Shown: positions 33,038-42,022 of the stretch, one piece after another
How positions within the stretch are numbered: the first letter of the stretch is position 1
How the letters are laid out: the number at the start of each line of letters is the position of its first letter
From: a bacterium
Lineage (GTDB): Bacteria; Krumholzibacteriota; Krumholzibacteriia; LZORAL124-64-63
Assembly: GCA_003353795.1 (NCBI GenBank)
Contig: PIVY01000014.1
Coordinates: forward strand, 1-45,122
Length of the DNA stretch: 45,122 nucleotides
Reading direction: 5' to 3'
Translations under genes and position numbers: made by a program
Notes under the pieces: model-generated
Told to the model about the DNA's origin: nothing
Database searches by the model: none
The model's input: the letters and a program-made list of their open reading frames with translations, nothing else

Positions 33038-33775
33038 ATGAGATCCGCGCTCGCTGTCACCGGGATCGCCATCGCTCTGCTGAGCAACGGCTGCATGAAG
33101 GTCCACATCGACACGGTGATCGTCGCCGACGGCAGCGGCACCGCCGCCGTCTCGTTCGGCATGAACCGCCAGGTAGCCGATGCGGTGGCCCGACTGGGAG
33201 ATCTCGATGACGGCGGTGGCGACGAGCAGGACCTCGCCGCCTTGACGGATCTGGACCGCGACGAGCTGGCGGCCGCCTGTGCCGAGGCCGGCGTGCGCGT
33301 CGTGAGTCACGCCTTCACAGACGACATCACCGGAGTCACGTTCGAACTGGAACTGTCGTTTGACCGCGTCGCCGACCTCTCCCACGCCCTGAGTAGCCTC
33401 AGTTCCGATACGGTGGCCCGATCCGGGGAGGAGTTGCGCATCAACCGCAACGAGGCCGGCGAGTATCTCCTGGCCAACGCCGCCATCCAGGGAGCGAACC
33501 CGCCAGAAACTGCGCCCGATCCCAATCGCCCCTCGAGCCCCGAGTTCCTGATGAACTTCATGGTGTTGCTGGACCACGTGAGCGAACTCGACATCCGCCG
33601 CACCATCACGGTGCCTGGCGAGGTCATCAGCAGCAACGCGCGCGAGGTGGAGGGACGCACGTCGATCTGGGTCATCAACGCGGCGAACATGCTGGAGGAA
33701 CAGGATTCGGGGCTGGATCCGCGAATCGTCTTCGCCAGTGATGGCGTCGACATTCCGGAGCCGGACGCCGACTAG
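33038..33775 (+). CDS. Small lipoprotein, LppM/DUF3153-like
   Basis: Start at ATG 33038 after AAAGG. The 245-residue product has lipobox LLSNGC. It then reads MKVHIDTVIVADGSGTAAVSF, which has the pattern of LppM/DUF3153 lipoproteins (cysteine, short beta strand, then DGSG and a strand). The middle is acidic and helical (LDDGGGDEQDLAALTDLDRDELAAACAEAGV). No catalytic motif. Divergent from the phosphohexomutase gene and convergent with the chemoreceptor gene. Confidence 0.75.
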   Translation: MRSALAVTGIAIALLSNGCMKVHIDTVIVADGSGTAAVSFGMNRQVADAVARLGDLDDGGGDEQDLAALTDLDRDELAAACAEAGVRVVSHAFTDDITGVTFELELSFDRVADLSHALSSLSSDTVARSGEELRINRNEAGEYLLANAAIQGANPPETAPDPNRPSSPEFLMNFMVLLDHVSELDIRRTITVPGEVISSNAREVEGRTSIWVINAANMLEEQDSGLDPRIVFASDGVDIPEPDAD

Positions 33776-33778
33776 AAA

Positions 33779-33809
33779 GCACGCCCCGACTCCAGGAGCC
33801 GAAGCGTGC
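33779..33809. terminator. Imperfect hairpin between convergent genes
   Basis: GCACGC (33779-33784) pairs with GCGTGC (33804-33809), and CTCC pairs with GGAG in between. No T run; only a candidate end signal for the lipoprotein gene or the chemoreceptor gene. Confidence 0.3.
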
Positions 33810-33832
33810 GTCATGATCGTCGCCGGAATCTC

Positions 33833-35305
33833 TCAGCCGCTACCCACGACCCGCTCCAGCAGCAGGACCACATCCTTCAGCTGGGCGGCCTGCGAGTTCA
33901 ACTCGCTGCTGGTGGCGTCCCACTCCTCGGCACTGGCGGCATTGGACTGGGTGACCTGCTCCACCCGGCTGATGGTCTCGGTGACCCCCGCGATGTTGTC
34001 GGCCTGCTCGTTGCTGGCGCCCGCCACCTCACCGATGATCCCCGTGACCTCCTCGATGGCCTGGTTGATGCCCGAGAGGGTCTCGCTCACCTCGGTGCTC
34101 ACGTCCACGCCGCGATTGGCGTAGTCCTGGCTGCGGTCGATGAGTTCGGCGGTGGTGCGCGCGGCCTCGGCCGAACGCTGCGCGAGGTTGCGCACTTCCT
34201 CGGCCACCACGGCGAATCCCTTGCCTGCGTCACCGGCGCGTGCCGCCTCGACGGCAGCGTTGAGGGCCAGCAGGTTCGTCTGGAACGCGATCTCGTCAAT
34301 GGTCTTGACGATCTTGGCGGTCTCGTCGGACGACGCCTTGATCTGGTCGATGGCCTCGCCCATGCGTGTCATGGCGGCCATGCTCTGCTCGCCCGCCTTG
34401 TGCGCGTTGTCGGCCTTGCTGGAAGCCGCCTGCGCATTGGATGCGTTCTGCTTGGTCTTGTTCGAGATCTCGTCGATGGTCATCACGGTGGACTGCAACT
34501 GCGCCGCCTGATCGTTGGCGTCGCGTGCCAGGGCATGGCTGGACTCCGCCACGTTCTTGACCGCCGTCCCCACTTCCTCGGAACCGACCTGCAGCTTGTG
34601 CATGGCGTCACGAATGGGCCGCTGGATCATGCGATCGACGATGATCCAGACCACCACCGACGCCACGACCAGCACGCAGACGAAGACGAGGAGATTGGTT
34701 CTCATGGCCTGCTTGCTGCCGGCCGTGATGGACGCCAACTCGTCGTTGAGCGCCTGCGCCGCGCCGGCGTCGAGAGCCTCGAGGCCAGCCAGGATGACGG
34801 CCTGAGTCTGAGCCAGTTCGCCCGCCTGCTTCTGATGCGCCTCGGTGGCCTCGAATCCGCTCAGTGCCGTGTAGACCGAGTGGGCCGTGCGGGTGAATCT
34901 TGTGTACTCGGCGAGCGCGCTTGCCGCCGTGGTGTGCAGGTCCTCCTGCAGCGCCTGGCTGGCGGCGACATCTGCGAGCGCCGTCTCCACATCGGCAGCC
35001 ACCGCCTGGGCCTCTTCCAGCAAGGAAGCTTCGCCCATCATCACGGCATCCATGTAGAGCTTGGTCTGCTTGTCGAATCCAGCCACGGCCTGCTGGGTGT
35101 GCTGGGTCACCGGGAACATCTCGGTGGAGACGTTCCGGATGAGTTTTTCCTGATTGGCTCCGTGGGTGAAGTTGAGGAGCATCGAGAAGGCGTAGCCCAC
35201 GACCAGGATACCCATGCCCAGCCAGATCTTTCCGCCGATGCTCAGCGACACGCCGCCGCCGATGCCCTGAAACGAGCCGTGAGATGACTTCGAAAGGAAC
35301 GACAT
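33833..35305 (-). CDS. Methyl-accepting chemotaxis protein
   Basis: A 490-residue chemoreceptor. A first membrane helix (about residues 25-45) is followed by a periplasmic helical sensor (about 50-205, 4HB-like) and a second membrane helix (about 205-225). The HAMP-like connector is short, and the cytoplasmic coiled coil carries the conserved hairpin tip [21 protein letters not shown], then [19 protein letters not shown]. It is the last gene of the porin/PstS-like operon (84 bp after the PstS-like gene), which suggests that it senses the ligand of that binding protein. Confidence 0.95.
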   Translation of the reverse strand: MSFLSKSSHGSFQGIGGGVSLSIGGKIWLGMGILVVGYAFSMLLNFTHGANQEKLIRNVSTEMFPVTQHTQQAVAGFDKQTKLYMDAVMMGEASLLEEAQAVAADVETALADVAASQALQEDLHTTAASALAEYTRFTRTAHSVYTALSGFEATEAHQKQAGELAQTQAVILAGLEALDAGAAQALNDELASITAGSKQAMRTNLLVFVCVLVVASVVVWIIVDRMIQRPIRDAMHKLQVGSEEVGTAVKNVAESSHALARDANDQAAQLQSTVMTIDEISNKTKQNASNAQAASSKADNAHKAGEQSMAAMTRMGEAIDQIKASSDETAKIVKTIDEIAFQTNLLALNAAVEAARAGDAGKGFAVVAEEVRNLAQRSAEAARTTAELIDRSQDYANRGVDVSTEVSETLSGINQAIEEVTGIIGEVAGASNEQADNIAGVTETISRVEQVTQSNAASAEEWDATSSELNSQAAQLKDVVLLLERVVGSG

Positions 35306-35357
35306 GATTCGCCGGTCTCCTTGTGCTGGTACTCGATGCTGATTCGCGAGAGAGGTC

Positions 35358-35384
35358 GAGGGGGCCGGCCCGGCCGGCCCCCTC
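35358..35384 (-). terminator. GC-rich hairpin after the PstS-like gene
   Basis: A near-perfect 27-bp palindrome (GAGGGGGCCGGCC and its complement around one base) lies directly after the stop of the PstS-like gene, upstream of the chemoreceptor gene. It may attenuate expression of the chemoreceptor rather than end transcription; no T run is visible. Confidence 0.5.
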
Positions 35385-35389
35385 CCGAT

Positions 35390-35827
35390 CTAGTTGACCG
35401 CGAAAACCTTGCAGCCGTCCGTGGCCGCACCCGCGGAAACGTATCCCACGGCGCCGGGAGTGGCGGCCACCCAGGCCACCATCTCGGCGTCCGAACCGAA
35501 CTCCTTGGGCGGAGTGCCGGTACCGGTGAAGACGGCCTTCTTCCAGAACGAGGCGAACTGGGAGGAGGATTTCTTCACGTAGGACTTGAGGAACGCGTCG
35601 GTGACGTCGCCGCCCTTGATGGTGGCGGGCGCCACGGGGGAGCCGTCGCTCCAGGTACTGGTCTTGCCCAGGTATATGCCCTGCAGGGTGCTGGCATCCA
35701 CGGCGTCGCCGGGAACCGACGAGTGAGCGATGACCACGGGCTCTGCAGCCGCGGTGACCGCGCCGGCGGCGACCAGGATCAGCCCCAGGCAGAGCAGGCT
35801 GGTCGTCTTGTGCATCGTGCTATTCAT
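35390..35827 (-). CDS. Short PstS-like periplasmic binding protein
   Basis: ATG 35827 lies six bases behind GGAGG. The 145-residue product has a signal peptide (LCLGLILVAAGAVTAAAE). It reads PVVIAHSSVPGDAVDASTLQGIYLGKTSTWSDGSPV and GAVGYVSAGAA, the start and hinge motifs of PstS-type phosphate binding proteins, but is half their length (PstS is about 320), so it is a single-lobe form. These short forms often stand beside porins and chemoreceptors. It lies 19 bp after the porin gene and 84 bp before the chemoreceptor gene, with no ABC permease or ATPase nearby. Confidence 0.82.
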   Translation of the reverse strand: MNSTMHKTTSLLCLGLILVAAGAVTAAAEPVVIAHSSVPGDAVDASTLQGIYLGKTSTWSDGSPVAPATIKGGDVTDAFLKSYVKKSSSQFASFWKKAVFTGTGTPPKEFGSDAEMVAWVAATPGAVGYVSAGAATDGCKVFAVN

Positions 35828-35846
35828 GACATGCCTCCTTTTTCTG

Positions 35847-37082
35847 CTAGAAGCTGAAGGTCGACTTGGCGCCGAACCAGTTCCAGTTCTCTTCCGGGAA
35901 CTCGGGGTTGTAGTAGCTGGACAGCAGGGCGGTACCCTTGACGACATGTCCCTCCACCTTGATCAACCACCAGTCGTTGATGTCGAACCGAGCAGTCAGG
36001 CCGAAGTCCTTCTGGAAGTTCCGATGAGCCACGCCGCCGGCCTCGGCCAGCTCGTCGCCACTCTTGTCGGTCCAGTCGGGATGGAACACGTCGTAGATCG
36101 CGCCGAACTCGAACAGCGGCGAGAAGCGGTAGGCCGCCTGCACGTAGTAGCCACCGGTCTCGGTCGACATCTCCGGCATGGCCATGGGCTCCGGAGCACC
36201 GGGCTGGGTCACGGAGATCTGCTGCGTGTTCTTGCCGCGCGTGTACTCGCCGACCAGGGTCAGATCGTTCCACAGCCACTCCAGCGAGGCCACCCACTGG
36301 TAGTCCACCTGGTAGTCCACATCGGACACGAGATGCATCGGATCCATGGTCGGCGGCGCGGCGCCCAGGAAGCTCTGGGTGCTCAGGAACAGCTTCGTGG
36401 TCCGGTACGTGCCGTTGAGAGCCAGACCCTCGAGCGGCGTGTTCCAGCGCAGGGATCCGGCGTACAGCGGATCGGTCTGGGTGCGGAAATCGGTGATGGG
36501 GTAGCCCGCGTCGGCCACCTGTCGGTACAGCCACTCGGAGGAGTCGAGTTCCAGATCGCCCGCCTGCAGCTCGTACTCGATGGAGCTGCTGGAGCCCAGC
36601 GAGAAGTTGCCGTAGATGCCGGCGCCCGCGATGGAGTTGGTGATGTCACGCAGGTTCTCGGCATAGACGCTCTGCGGAAGGAACATGGAGTTGCGGACCA
36701 TGTCCACGTCGCGGGTCTTGTTGTAGAGACCGCCCACCAGCTTGACCTTGCCGATGCGGAAGCCGAGTGCGTCGCGGAAGCGATAGTCGCCGTAGGCCCA
36801 GTCGAGGACGACGTTGTTGTTGCCGGCCGAACCCAGATTGCGGCTATAGAGCTGGGCGCCGATGCGCAGCTTGGGCGCCACGTTGGCCGCGAAGTTCAAG
36901 GCCACCTCGGTATAGCCGAAGGTCCCCTGCTCGCTCATGGCCAGGTAGTCGTAGGTCCCGGACGACAGGTAGCCCTGCGAGACCATGCCGTGAATCTGCG
37001 GGGCGCCAGCCATGGCGGTGCCGCCGACCAGCAGCACGGTCGCCACGAGCACGATGCTCAATAGATCATTCCTCGAGCGCAT
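35847..37082 (-). CDS. Outer-membrane porin-like beta-barrel
   Basis: A 411-residue protein with a signal peptide ending TAMA. The rest alternates polar and aromatic residues in strands (FGYTEVALNFAANV, VLDWAYGDYRFRDALGFRIGKVKLVGG, WLWNDLTLVGEYTRGK, YYVQAAYRFSPLFEFGAIYD) and ends in STFSF with a C-terminal Phe, the BamA recognition signal. No family name can be given from sequence alone. It is the first gene of an operon with the short PstS-like protein and the chemoreceptor. Confidence 0.85.
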   Translation of the reverse strand: MRSRNDLLSIVLVATVLLVGGTAMAGAPQIHGMVSQGYLSSGTYDYLAMSEQGTFGYTEVALNFAANVAPKLRIGAQLYSRNLGSAGNNNVVLDWAYGDYRFRDALGFRIGKVKLVGGLYNKTRDVDMVRNSMFLPQSVYAENLRDITNSIAGAGIYGNFSLGSSSSIEYELQAGDLELDSSEWLYRQVADAGYPITDFRTQTDPLYAGSLRWNTPLEGLALNGTYRTTKLFLSTQSFLGAAPPTMDPMHLVSDVDYQVDYQWVASLEWLWNDLTLVGEYTRGKNTQQISVTQPGAPEPMAMPEMSTETGGYYVQAAYRFSPLFEFGAIYDVFHPDWTDKSGDELAEAGGVAHRNFQKDFGLTARFDINDWWLIKVEGHVVKGTALLSSYYNPEFPEENWNWFGAKSTFSF

Positions 37083-37274
37083 TCGCTCTCCTCCTTGCGG
37101 GTGTGGTCGTCTCGATATCGATCTTCACGGGTGGAGACCGGCCGGACGCCTCGTTGATTGCCACGCTGGACGGGCGAAGTCCGTTCGAGTGTCGAGTGGA
37201 GATCGGCATGGCACTGGAAGACTTGAACTGGGATATTAATGAAAACACTTAACCACAAGACCGGGCAGCGAAGA

Positions 37275-37302
37275 CGAGCCCCGGTCGGATGACCGGGGCT
37301 CG
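37275..37302. terminator. Hairpin after the ferritin gene (probable terminator)
   Basis: A 12-bp perfect stem (CGAGCCCCGGTC at 37275-37286, GACCGGGGCTCG at 37291-37302) with loop GGAT, 34 bp downstream of the ferritin stop on the minus strand. The tail is not T-rich. Confidence 0.65.
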
Positions 37303-37335
37303 TTGCTCGTCGGAATCTGAATCGGGAGTGAAAAC

Positions 37336-37848
37336 CTAGGCGCCGGCGGCCTCGTTCACGAAGGTGCGACCCTTCATCTCACGGTCGATCATGAATAGGC
37401 CGGGTCCGGCATCGCCCACCATCTTCATCTGGGAGACGATGGACTCGACGTTGGCCTCTTCCTCGACCTGCTCGGAGATGAACCACTGCAGCATGTTGTG
37501 CGTGGCGTGATCCTTCTCCTTGACCGCCAGGTCGGCCAGATCGTTGATGCGACCGGAGATCATGCGTTCGTGGTCGAGGGAGGCCTCGAAGGCCGCCACC
37601 GGCGAATCCCAGTCGCGCTGCGGCTGTTCGATGGCCTGGAGTTCGGGACGACCACCGCGCTCGATGATGTAGCGGAACAGCTTCAGGGCGTGAGACTGCT
37701 CCTCCTCGAACTGCACCGTCATCCAGTTGGCCATGCCTTCGAGGCCCTGGTCGTCGAAGTACGCGGACATCGAGAGATAGAGGTAGGCGGAGTTGAACTC
37801 GGCCTGCAACTGGTCGTTGAGAGCCTTGCGGATGTTGTCGGTCAGCAC
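37336..37848 (-). CDS. ftnA: Bacterial non-heme ferritin
   Basis: A 170-residue four-helix ferritin of normal length. The ferroxidase ligands are visible: Glu17 (QAEFNSAYLYL), the EEEQSHA motif in helix B (Glu and His), HERMI in helix C, and QVEEEANVES in helix D. It begins MLTDNIRKALNDQLQ as in FtnA. It stores iron and detoxifies Fe(II) with oxygen or peroxide. It shares an operon with another ferritin-like gene 61 bp upstream. Confidence 0.95.
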   Translation of the reverse strand: MLTDNIRKALNDQLQAEFNSAYLYLSMSAYFDDQGLEGMANWMTVQFEEEQSHALKLFRYIIERGGRPELQAIEQPQRDWDSPVAAFEASLDHERMISGRINDLADLAVKEKDHATHNMLQWFISEQVEEEANVESIVSQMKMVGDAGPGLFMIDREMKGRTFVNEAAGA

Positions 37849-37909
37849 GGTGAGCCTCCTTCATTGGACGCCCGCCGACGACGTGCCGGCGGTGTCCTGT
37901 CGCTTGCGA

Positions 37910-38347
37910 TCATTGCGCCTCGTCGGCGACGACGAGATACTTTTCCAGAGCGTTCAACAGGTCGCGGTGCTTCTGCTCGTCGCGGTGCAGGAAGTCCATG
38001 AGAAACTCCTGGACCACCAATCCCTGGCCCGAAAGCGCCGCCAGATTCTCCTCTGCCAGACGCACCGTCTCGGTCTCCATGTCCAGATGGCTGCGGAGCT
38101 GCTCCTTGATCAGGGCGACTTCCGCGGCATCCACGCCCACGACCTCGGATTCCAGGCTGTCGATGACGAGTTGCTGGATCCGGTGATGCATCTGACTGTC
38201 GCGCTGAATGGACTCCATCACCACCGAGACCACGGGATTGCTGGTCTTCTCCAGAATCCCGCCGATCAGCGTGATGGTGGCGTTCTCGAGCTTCTGCCAC
38301 TCGCGGAGATTGGCGATGAGCTGTTGCTGCAGTTCCCTCGTCGACAT
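37910..38347 (-). CDS. Ferritin-like four-helix-bundle protein
   Basis: ATG 38347 after AAAGGA. The 145-residue all-helical protein has possible metal ligands Glu21 (KLENATI), Asp50/His54/His55 (RDSQMHH), Glu residues in DMETETVRLAEEN and EQKH near the C-terminus. This layout fits the ferritin-like/rubrerythrin-type bundle. It lies directly upstream of ferritin on the same strand. A role in iron handling or oxidative stress is inferred. Confidence 0.75.
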   Translation of the reverse strand: MSTRELQQQLIANLREWQKLENATITLIGGILEKTSNPVVSVVMESIQRDSQMHHRIQQLVIDSLESEVVGVDAAEVALIKEQLRSHLDMETETVRLAEENLAALSGQGLVVQEFLMDFLHRDEQKHRDLLNALEKYLVVADEAQ

Positions 38348-38467
38348 GAAGCGTCCTTTCACCACGATGCGGGGCGGCGAACTCCCGAGGCTACAACATG
38401 AGTGACGTTGGCGCCTTCGGCAAGGTTGATCGACGGGTCCGCGGCGGCGGACCGGCAAGTCGGCACT

Positions 38468-38495
38468 TTGCGACGCCTTTTCATCCCGCTATCAT
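38468..38495 (+). promoter_or_regulatory. Candidate promoter of the pyruvate dehydrogenase operon
   Basis: TTGCGA (38468-38473), 16-bp spacer, TATCAT (38490-38495), leaving a leader of about 120 bases before the first gene. Confidence 0.55.
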
Positions 38496-38617
38496 GTGCG
38501 GGTCGGTCGGGCCCGCGCCGCCATGGGGCGGGCCTCGGGTCTGTCTGGCTACCAACGGCCCCTCGATTCTACATCCGCATCTCGCCCGGCTCCGTGGATC
38601 TGAAAGGAAGAGTTTCC

Positions 38618-39709
38618 ATGCCCAGGAAGACCCTCGCCGAATTCAAGGTCGAGCACCTGCAGGTTCTCGACGAGAACGGCAAGCTCGACAAGGAGCTCGA
38701 ACCGGATCTCGCCGACGGCGACCTGCTGCGCCTGTATCGCGGCATGGTCCGCGCGCGGGAACTGGACCAACGCATGCTCAAGCTCCAGCGCCAGGGCCGC
38801 ATCGGCACCTTCGGCCCCTGCACCGGCCAGGAAGCGCCCAGCACGGCCGCTGCACTCGCCATGCAGGACGACGACTGGTTCGTGGGAGCGTTTCGCGAGC
38901 TGGGTGGCCGTCTCTTCCGCGGCGAGCCCCTCACCAATACGCTCTTCTACTACAACGGCTGGGAAGAAGGGAATGTGCTCCCCAAGGAGGTCGGCCGACG
39001 CATGACGCCCCTGGCGGTGGTGGTCGGCACCCAGATCCTGCACGCCGCCGGCATCGGGTATGCTCTCAAGCTGAAGGGCGAGAAGGCCGCCGCGGTGACC
39101 TTCTGCGGCGACGGCGCCACCAGCGAGGGCGATTTCCACGAGGGGCTCAACTTCGCCGCCGTGTGGCAGGCCCCCGTGGTCTTCATCAGCCAGAATAACC
39201 AGTGGGCCATCTCCATTCCCCGCGAGAAGCAGACCCGGTCGGAGACCATTGCCCAGAAGGGCATTGCATACGGCGTTCCCTGCATCCAGGTGGACGGCAA
39301 CGACGCCCTTGCCTGCTACGTGGCCATCAAGGAAGCCCTCGAGCGCGCCTACCGCGGCGAGGGACCCACGCTCATCGAGGCCGTGACCTACCGCCTCATG
39401 ATGCACACCACCGCCGACGACCCCACCAAGTACCGCACCAAGGACCAGGAAGATGTGTGGTGGCAGAAGGAGCCGCTGATCCGTTTCCAGAAGTATCTGT
39501 CCGCCAAGGGTCTCTGGGACGACGCCAAGGAGGAGGCCCTGCGCGAGGAACTGCGAGCCGAGGTGGACACCGCCGTGAAGGAGTTCGAGGCCACCGCACC
39601 GTGGCCGCTGGACCGGCCCTTCGATCACGTTTTCGCCGAAACGCACCCGTCCATCGAGAAGCAGCACCAGGAGTATCTGGCGGCGCTCAAGGAGGAGTCC
39701 GATGCCTAA
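38618..39709 (+). CDS. pdhA: Pyruvate dehydrogenase E1 component, alpha subunit
   Basis: Start at ATG 38618 behind AAAGGAAG; an upstream in-frame ATG is rejected. The 363-residue enzyme has the thiamin-diphosphate motif GDG (164-166) extended to GDGATSEGDFHEGLNFAA and QNNQWAIS, and the regulated-loop sequence YRLMMHTTADDPTKYR. E1 decarboxylates pyruvate and passes the acetyl group to lipoyl-E2. Heterotetrameric alpha2beta2 type. The next gene starts inside its last codons (8-bp overlap). Confidence 0.95.
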   Translation: MPRKTLAEFKVEHLQVLDENGKLDKELEPDLADGDLLRLYRGMVRARELDQRMLKLQRQGRIGTFGPCTGQEAPSTAAALAMQDDDWFVGAFRELGGRLFRGEPLTNTLFYYNGWEEGNVLPKEVGRRMTPLAVVVGTQILHAAGIGYALKLKGEKAAAVTFCGDGATSEGDFHEGLNFAAVWQAPVVFISQNNQWAISIPREKQTRSETIAQKGIAYGVPCIQVDGNDALACYVAIKEALERAYRGEGPTLIEAVTYRLMMHTTADDPTKYRTKDQEDVWWQKEPLIRFQKYLSAKGLWDDAKEEALREELRAEVDTAVKEFEATAPWPLDRPFDHVFAETHPSIEKQHQEYLAALKEESDA

Positions 39710-40679
39710 GCTGACCATGGTGCAGGCCATCAACCTCGCCCTGAAGGAAGAGATGGCGCGAGACGATCGCGTCCTGGTGATGGGCGAGGACGTGGGCGTC
39801 GACGGCGGCGTCTTCCGGGTCACCGACGGACTCCACGAGGAATTCGGCGAGAGTCGCAGTATCGACACGCCCCTGGCAGAATCGGGCATCCTCGGCACCG
39901 CCATCGGCATGGCCATGGCCGGTCTGAGGCCCGTGGCCGAGATGCAGTTCTCCGGCTTCAGCTACCTGATGATCGGCCAGTGGGAAGGCAACGCCACCCG
40001 CATGCGCAGCCGTACCCAGGGGCAACACACCTGCCCGCTGGTGGTGCGCATGCCCTACGGCGGCGGCGTCCGCGCCCTCGAGCATCACTCCGAGAGCCGC
40101 GAGGCCACCTACGCCCATTTTCCGGGCGGCAAGGTCGTGATCCCCAGCGGACCGCGCAACGCCCGCGCGCTCATGCTGGCGGCGATCCGCGATCCCGACC
40201 CGGTGGTCTTCATGGAGCCCAAGCACAGCTACCGCAGTTTCCGCGAGGACGTGCCGGAAACCGAAGAGGTGCTCCCCCTGGGGCAGGCCCATGTCGAGCG
40301 CGAGGGTGACGACCTCACCGTGGTTGCCTGGGGCGCCATGATGCGCCCCACGATCAAGGCAGTGGATGCGGTGGCCAAGACCGGCGTCAGCATCGAACTC
40401 ATCGATCTGTTGACGATCAGCCCCCTGGACAGCGACACCATCTGCCGTTCGGTCCAGAAGACCGGGCGCTGCGTCATCGTGCAGGAAGCACCGCGCAGCT
40501 TCGGCGTGGCCAGCGAGATCATCGCCCGCATCAACGACGAGGTGCTGCTCTACCTGGAGGCGCCCGTCAAGCGACTCACCGGATACGACGTGGTCACGCC
40601 CTACTTCGGGCGTGAGAAGAGCTACATTCCTCCCGCGGCCCGCATCGAGAACGGGCTGCGCGAGACTCTCGACTTCTAG
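39702..40679 (+). CDS. pdhB: Pyruvate dehydrogenase E1 component, beta subunit
   Basis: A 325-residue protein with MTMVQAINLALKEEM-type start, GEDVGVDGGVFRVTDGL, the interface motif DTPLAESGILGTAIGMAMAGLRPVAEMQF and the C-terminal domain with IDLLTISPLDSDTI and EAPRSFGVASEI. It completes the E1 active site. Overlaps pdhA by eight bases, so the two are coupled. Confidence 0.95.
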   Translation: MPKLTMVQAINLALKEEMARDDRVLVMGEDVGVDGGVFRVTDGLHEEFGESRSIDTPLAESGILGTAIGMAMAGLRPVAEMQFSGFSYLMIGQWEGNATRMRSRTQGQHTCPLVVRMPYGGGVRALEHHSESREATYAHFPGGKVVIPSGPRNARALMLAAIRDPDPVVFMEPKHSYRSFREDVPETEEVLPLGQAHVEREGDDLTVVAWGAMMRPTIKAVDAVAKTGVSIELIDLLTISPLDSDTICRSVQKTGRCVIVQEAPRSFGVASEIIARINDEVLLYLEAPVKRLTGYDVVTPYFGREKSYIPPAARIENGLRETLDF

Positions 40680-40688
40680 GAGGCCGCC

Positions 40689-42011
40689 GTGTTCGAGTTC
40701 AAGCTTCCCGACCTTGGCGAGGGCATTGCCGAGGGCGAGATCCTGAAGTGGCACGTCGAGGTCGGCCAGACCGTGGCCGAGGACGCGCCGCTGGTGGACG
40801 TGGAGACCGATAAAGCCGCTGTCACCATTCCCTCTCCCAGAGGCGGAGCCGTGACCGCCCTGAGCGGCAAGGTGGGTGACGTGGTCAACGTGGGCGACGT
40901 GGTGGCGGTGATCGACGATGGCAGCGCCGCTGCAACGGTCGAGCCGGTGGCCGCACCGGAACCGCCGGCCGCGGTTGCGCCGCCTGCCGCCGCTCCGGCA
41001 GCCAAGGCTGACGGCCGTCGCCGCCCGGTCCCGGCCGCACCGGCCACCCGCCGACTCGCCCGCGAGATGGGCGTGGACATCAACACCATTGCCGGCTCCG
41101 GGCCGGCCGGCCGCGTGACCGCCGACGACGTCCGAGGCACCGCCGCGGCAGAACCCTTCGCACCGACCGCCGAGAGCGACACGGCGGTGCACGTTCCCGC
41201 CAGCAGCGTGGCCGACGACCAGGCCTTCGCCGAGTTCGCGGCGCACGCCGCGAGCACCATTCCATTCCTCGAACTGGAACCTCTTCCCGATTTTGCGGTC
41301 GACGGTCCGGTGGAGGTCGAGAAGCTGCGGTCGATCCGCCGCAAGGTGGCCCGCAAGATGGTCACGTCCATGACGCTGGTCCCCCACGTTGCCCACATGG
41401 ACGACGCCGACGTGACCGCGCTCGAGGAGTTCCGCAAGTCGCAGAAGTCGGCCCGCTCGGGCGATCCGGGCATCGGCTCGCTGACCCTGCTCTCTTTCGT
41501 GATCAAGGCCATCACGGCCGGTTTGCGCGCCGCGCCGGCGTTCAACGCCAGCCTCGATCCGTTCAAGGAAGAGATCGTCTACAAGAAGTACTACAACATC
41601 GGTTTCGCGGCGGACACCGGTCGAGGCCTGGTGGTGCCGGTGATCAAGGGCACCGACCGCAAGAGCATCCGCGACATCTCCACGGAGATCGCCGAGAAGG
41701 CCGGCCTGGCCCGCGAGGGTGCGCTGCCCGCCGAGGACATGCGCGGCGGCACCTTCACCATCACCAACGTGGGCCCGCTCGGCGGCACCGCCATGCTGCC
41801 GACCATCAACTACCCTGAGGTTGCGATTCTCGGCATGGGCAGGGTCCAGGAGAAGCCGGTGGTGCGGGACGGCGAGATCGTCATCCGCAAGATCCTGCCG
41901 TTGACCCTGGCCTTCGACCATCGCATCGCCGACGGTGCCGACGCCGCCCGCTTCGTGGGCGAGTTGATCCGGCAGCTGTCGGACCCGAACCTGCTCCTGC
42001 TAGAAACCTGA
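40689..42011 (+). CDS. pdhC: Dihydrolipoamide acetyltransferase (E2)
   Basis: GTG start behind GGAGG. The 440-residue protein has one N-terminal lipoyl domain (lipoyl Lys42 in VETDKAAV), an Ala/Pro-rich linker, a peripheral-subunit-binding domain (PATRRLAREMGVDINTIAGSGPAGRVTADDV) and the catalytic core with His411 and Asp415 in DHRIADG. It forms the core of the complex and moves acetyl groups to CoA. Confidence 0.95.
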   Translation: MFEFKLPDLGEGIAEGEILKWHVEVGQTVAEDAPLVDVETDKAAVTIPSPRGGAVTALSGKVGDVVNVGDVVAVIDDGSAAATVEPVAAPEPPAAVAPPAAAPAAKADGRRRPVPAAPATRRLAREMGVDINTIAGSGPAGRVTADDVRGTAAAEPFAPTAESDTAVHVPASSVADDQAFAEFAAHAASTIPFLELEPLPDFAVDGPVEVEKLRSIRRKVARKMVTSMTLVPHVAHMDDADVTALEEFRKSQKSARSGDPGIGSLTLLSFVIKAITAGLRAAPAFNASLDPFKEEIVYKKYYNIGFAADTGRGLVVPVIKGTDRKSIRDISTEIAEKAGLAREGALPAEDMRGGTFTITNVGPLGGTAMLPTINYPEVAILGMGRVQEKPVVRDGEIVIRKILPLTLAFDHRIADGADAARFVGELIRQLSDPNLLLLET

Positions 42012-42022
42012 GAGGTATCGAC

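Noticed and set aside
38436..38453. Hairpin GGTCCGC / GCGGACC upstream of the PDH operon
   Set aside because: A 7-bp GC stem is expected by chance in such DNA; it has no T run and lies before the proposed promoter.
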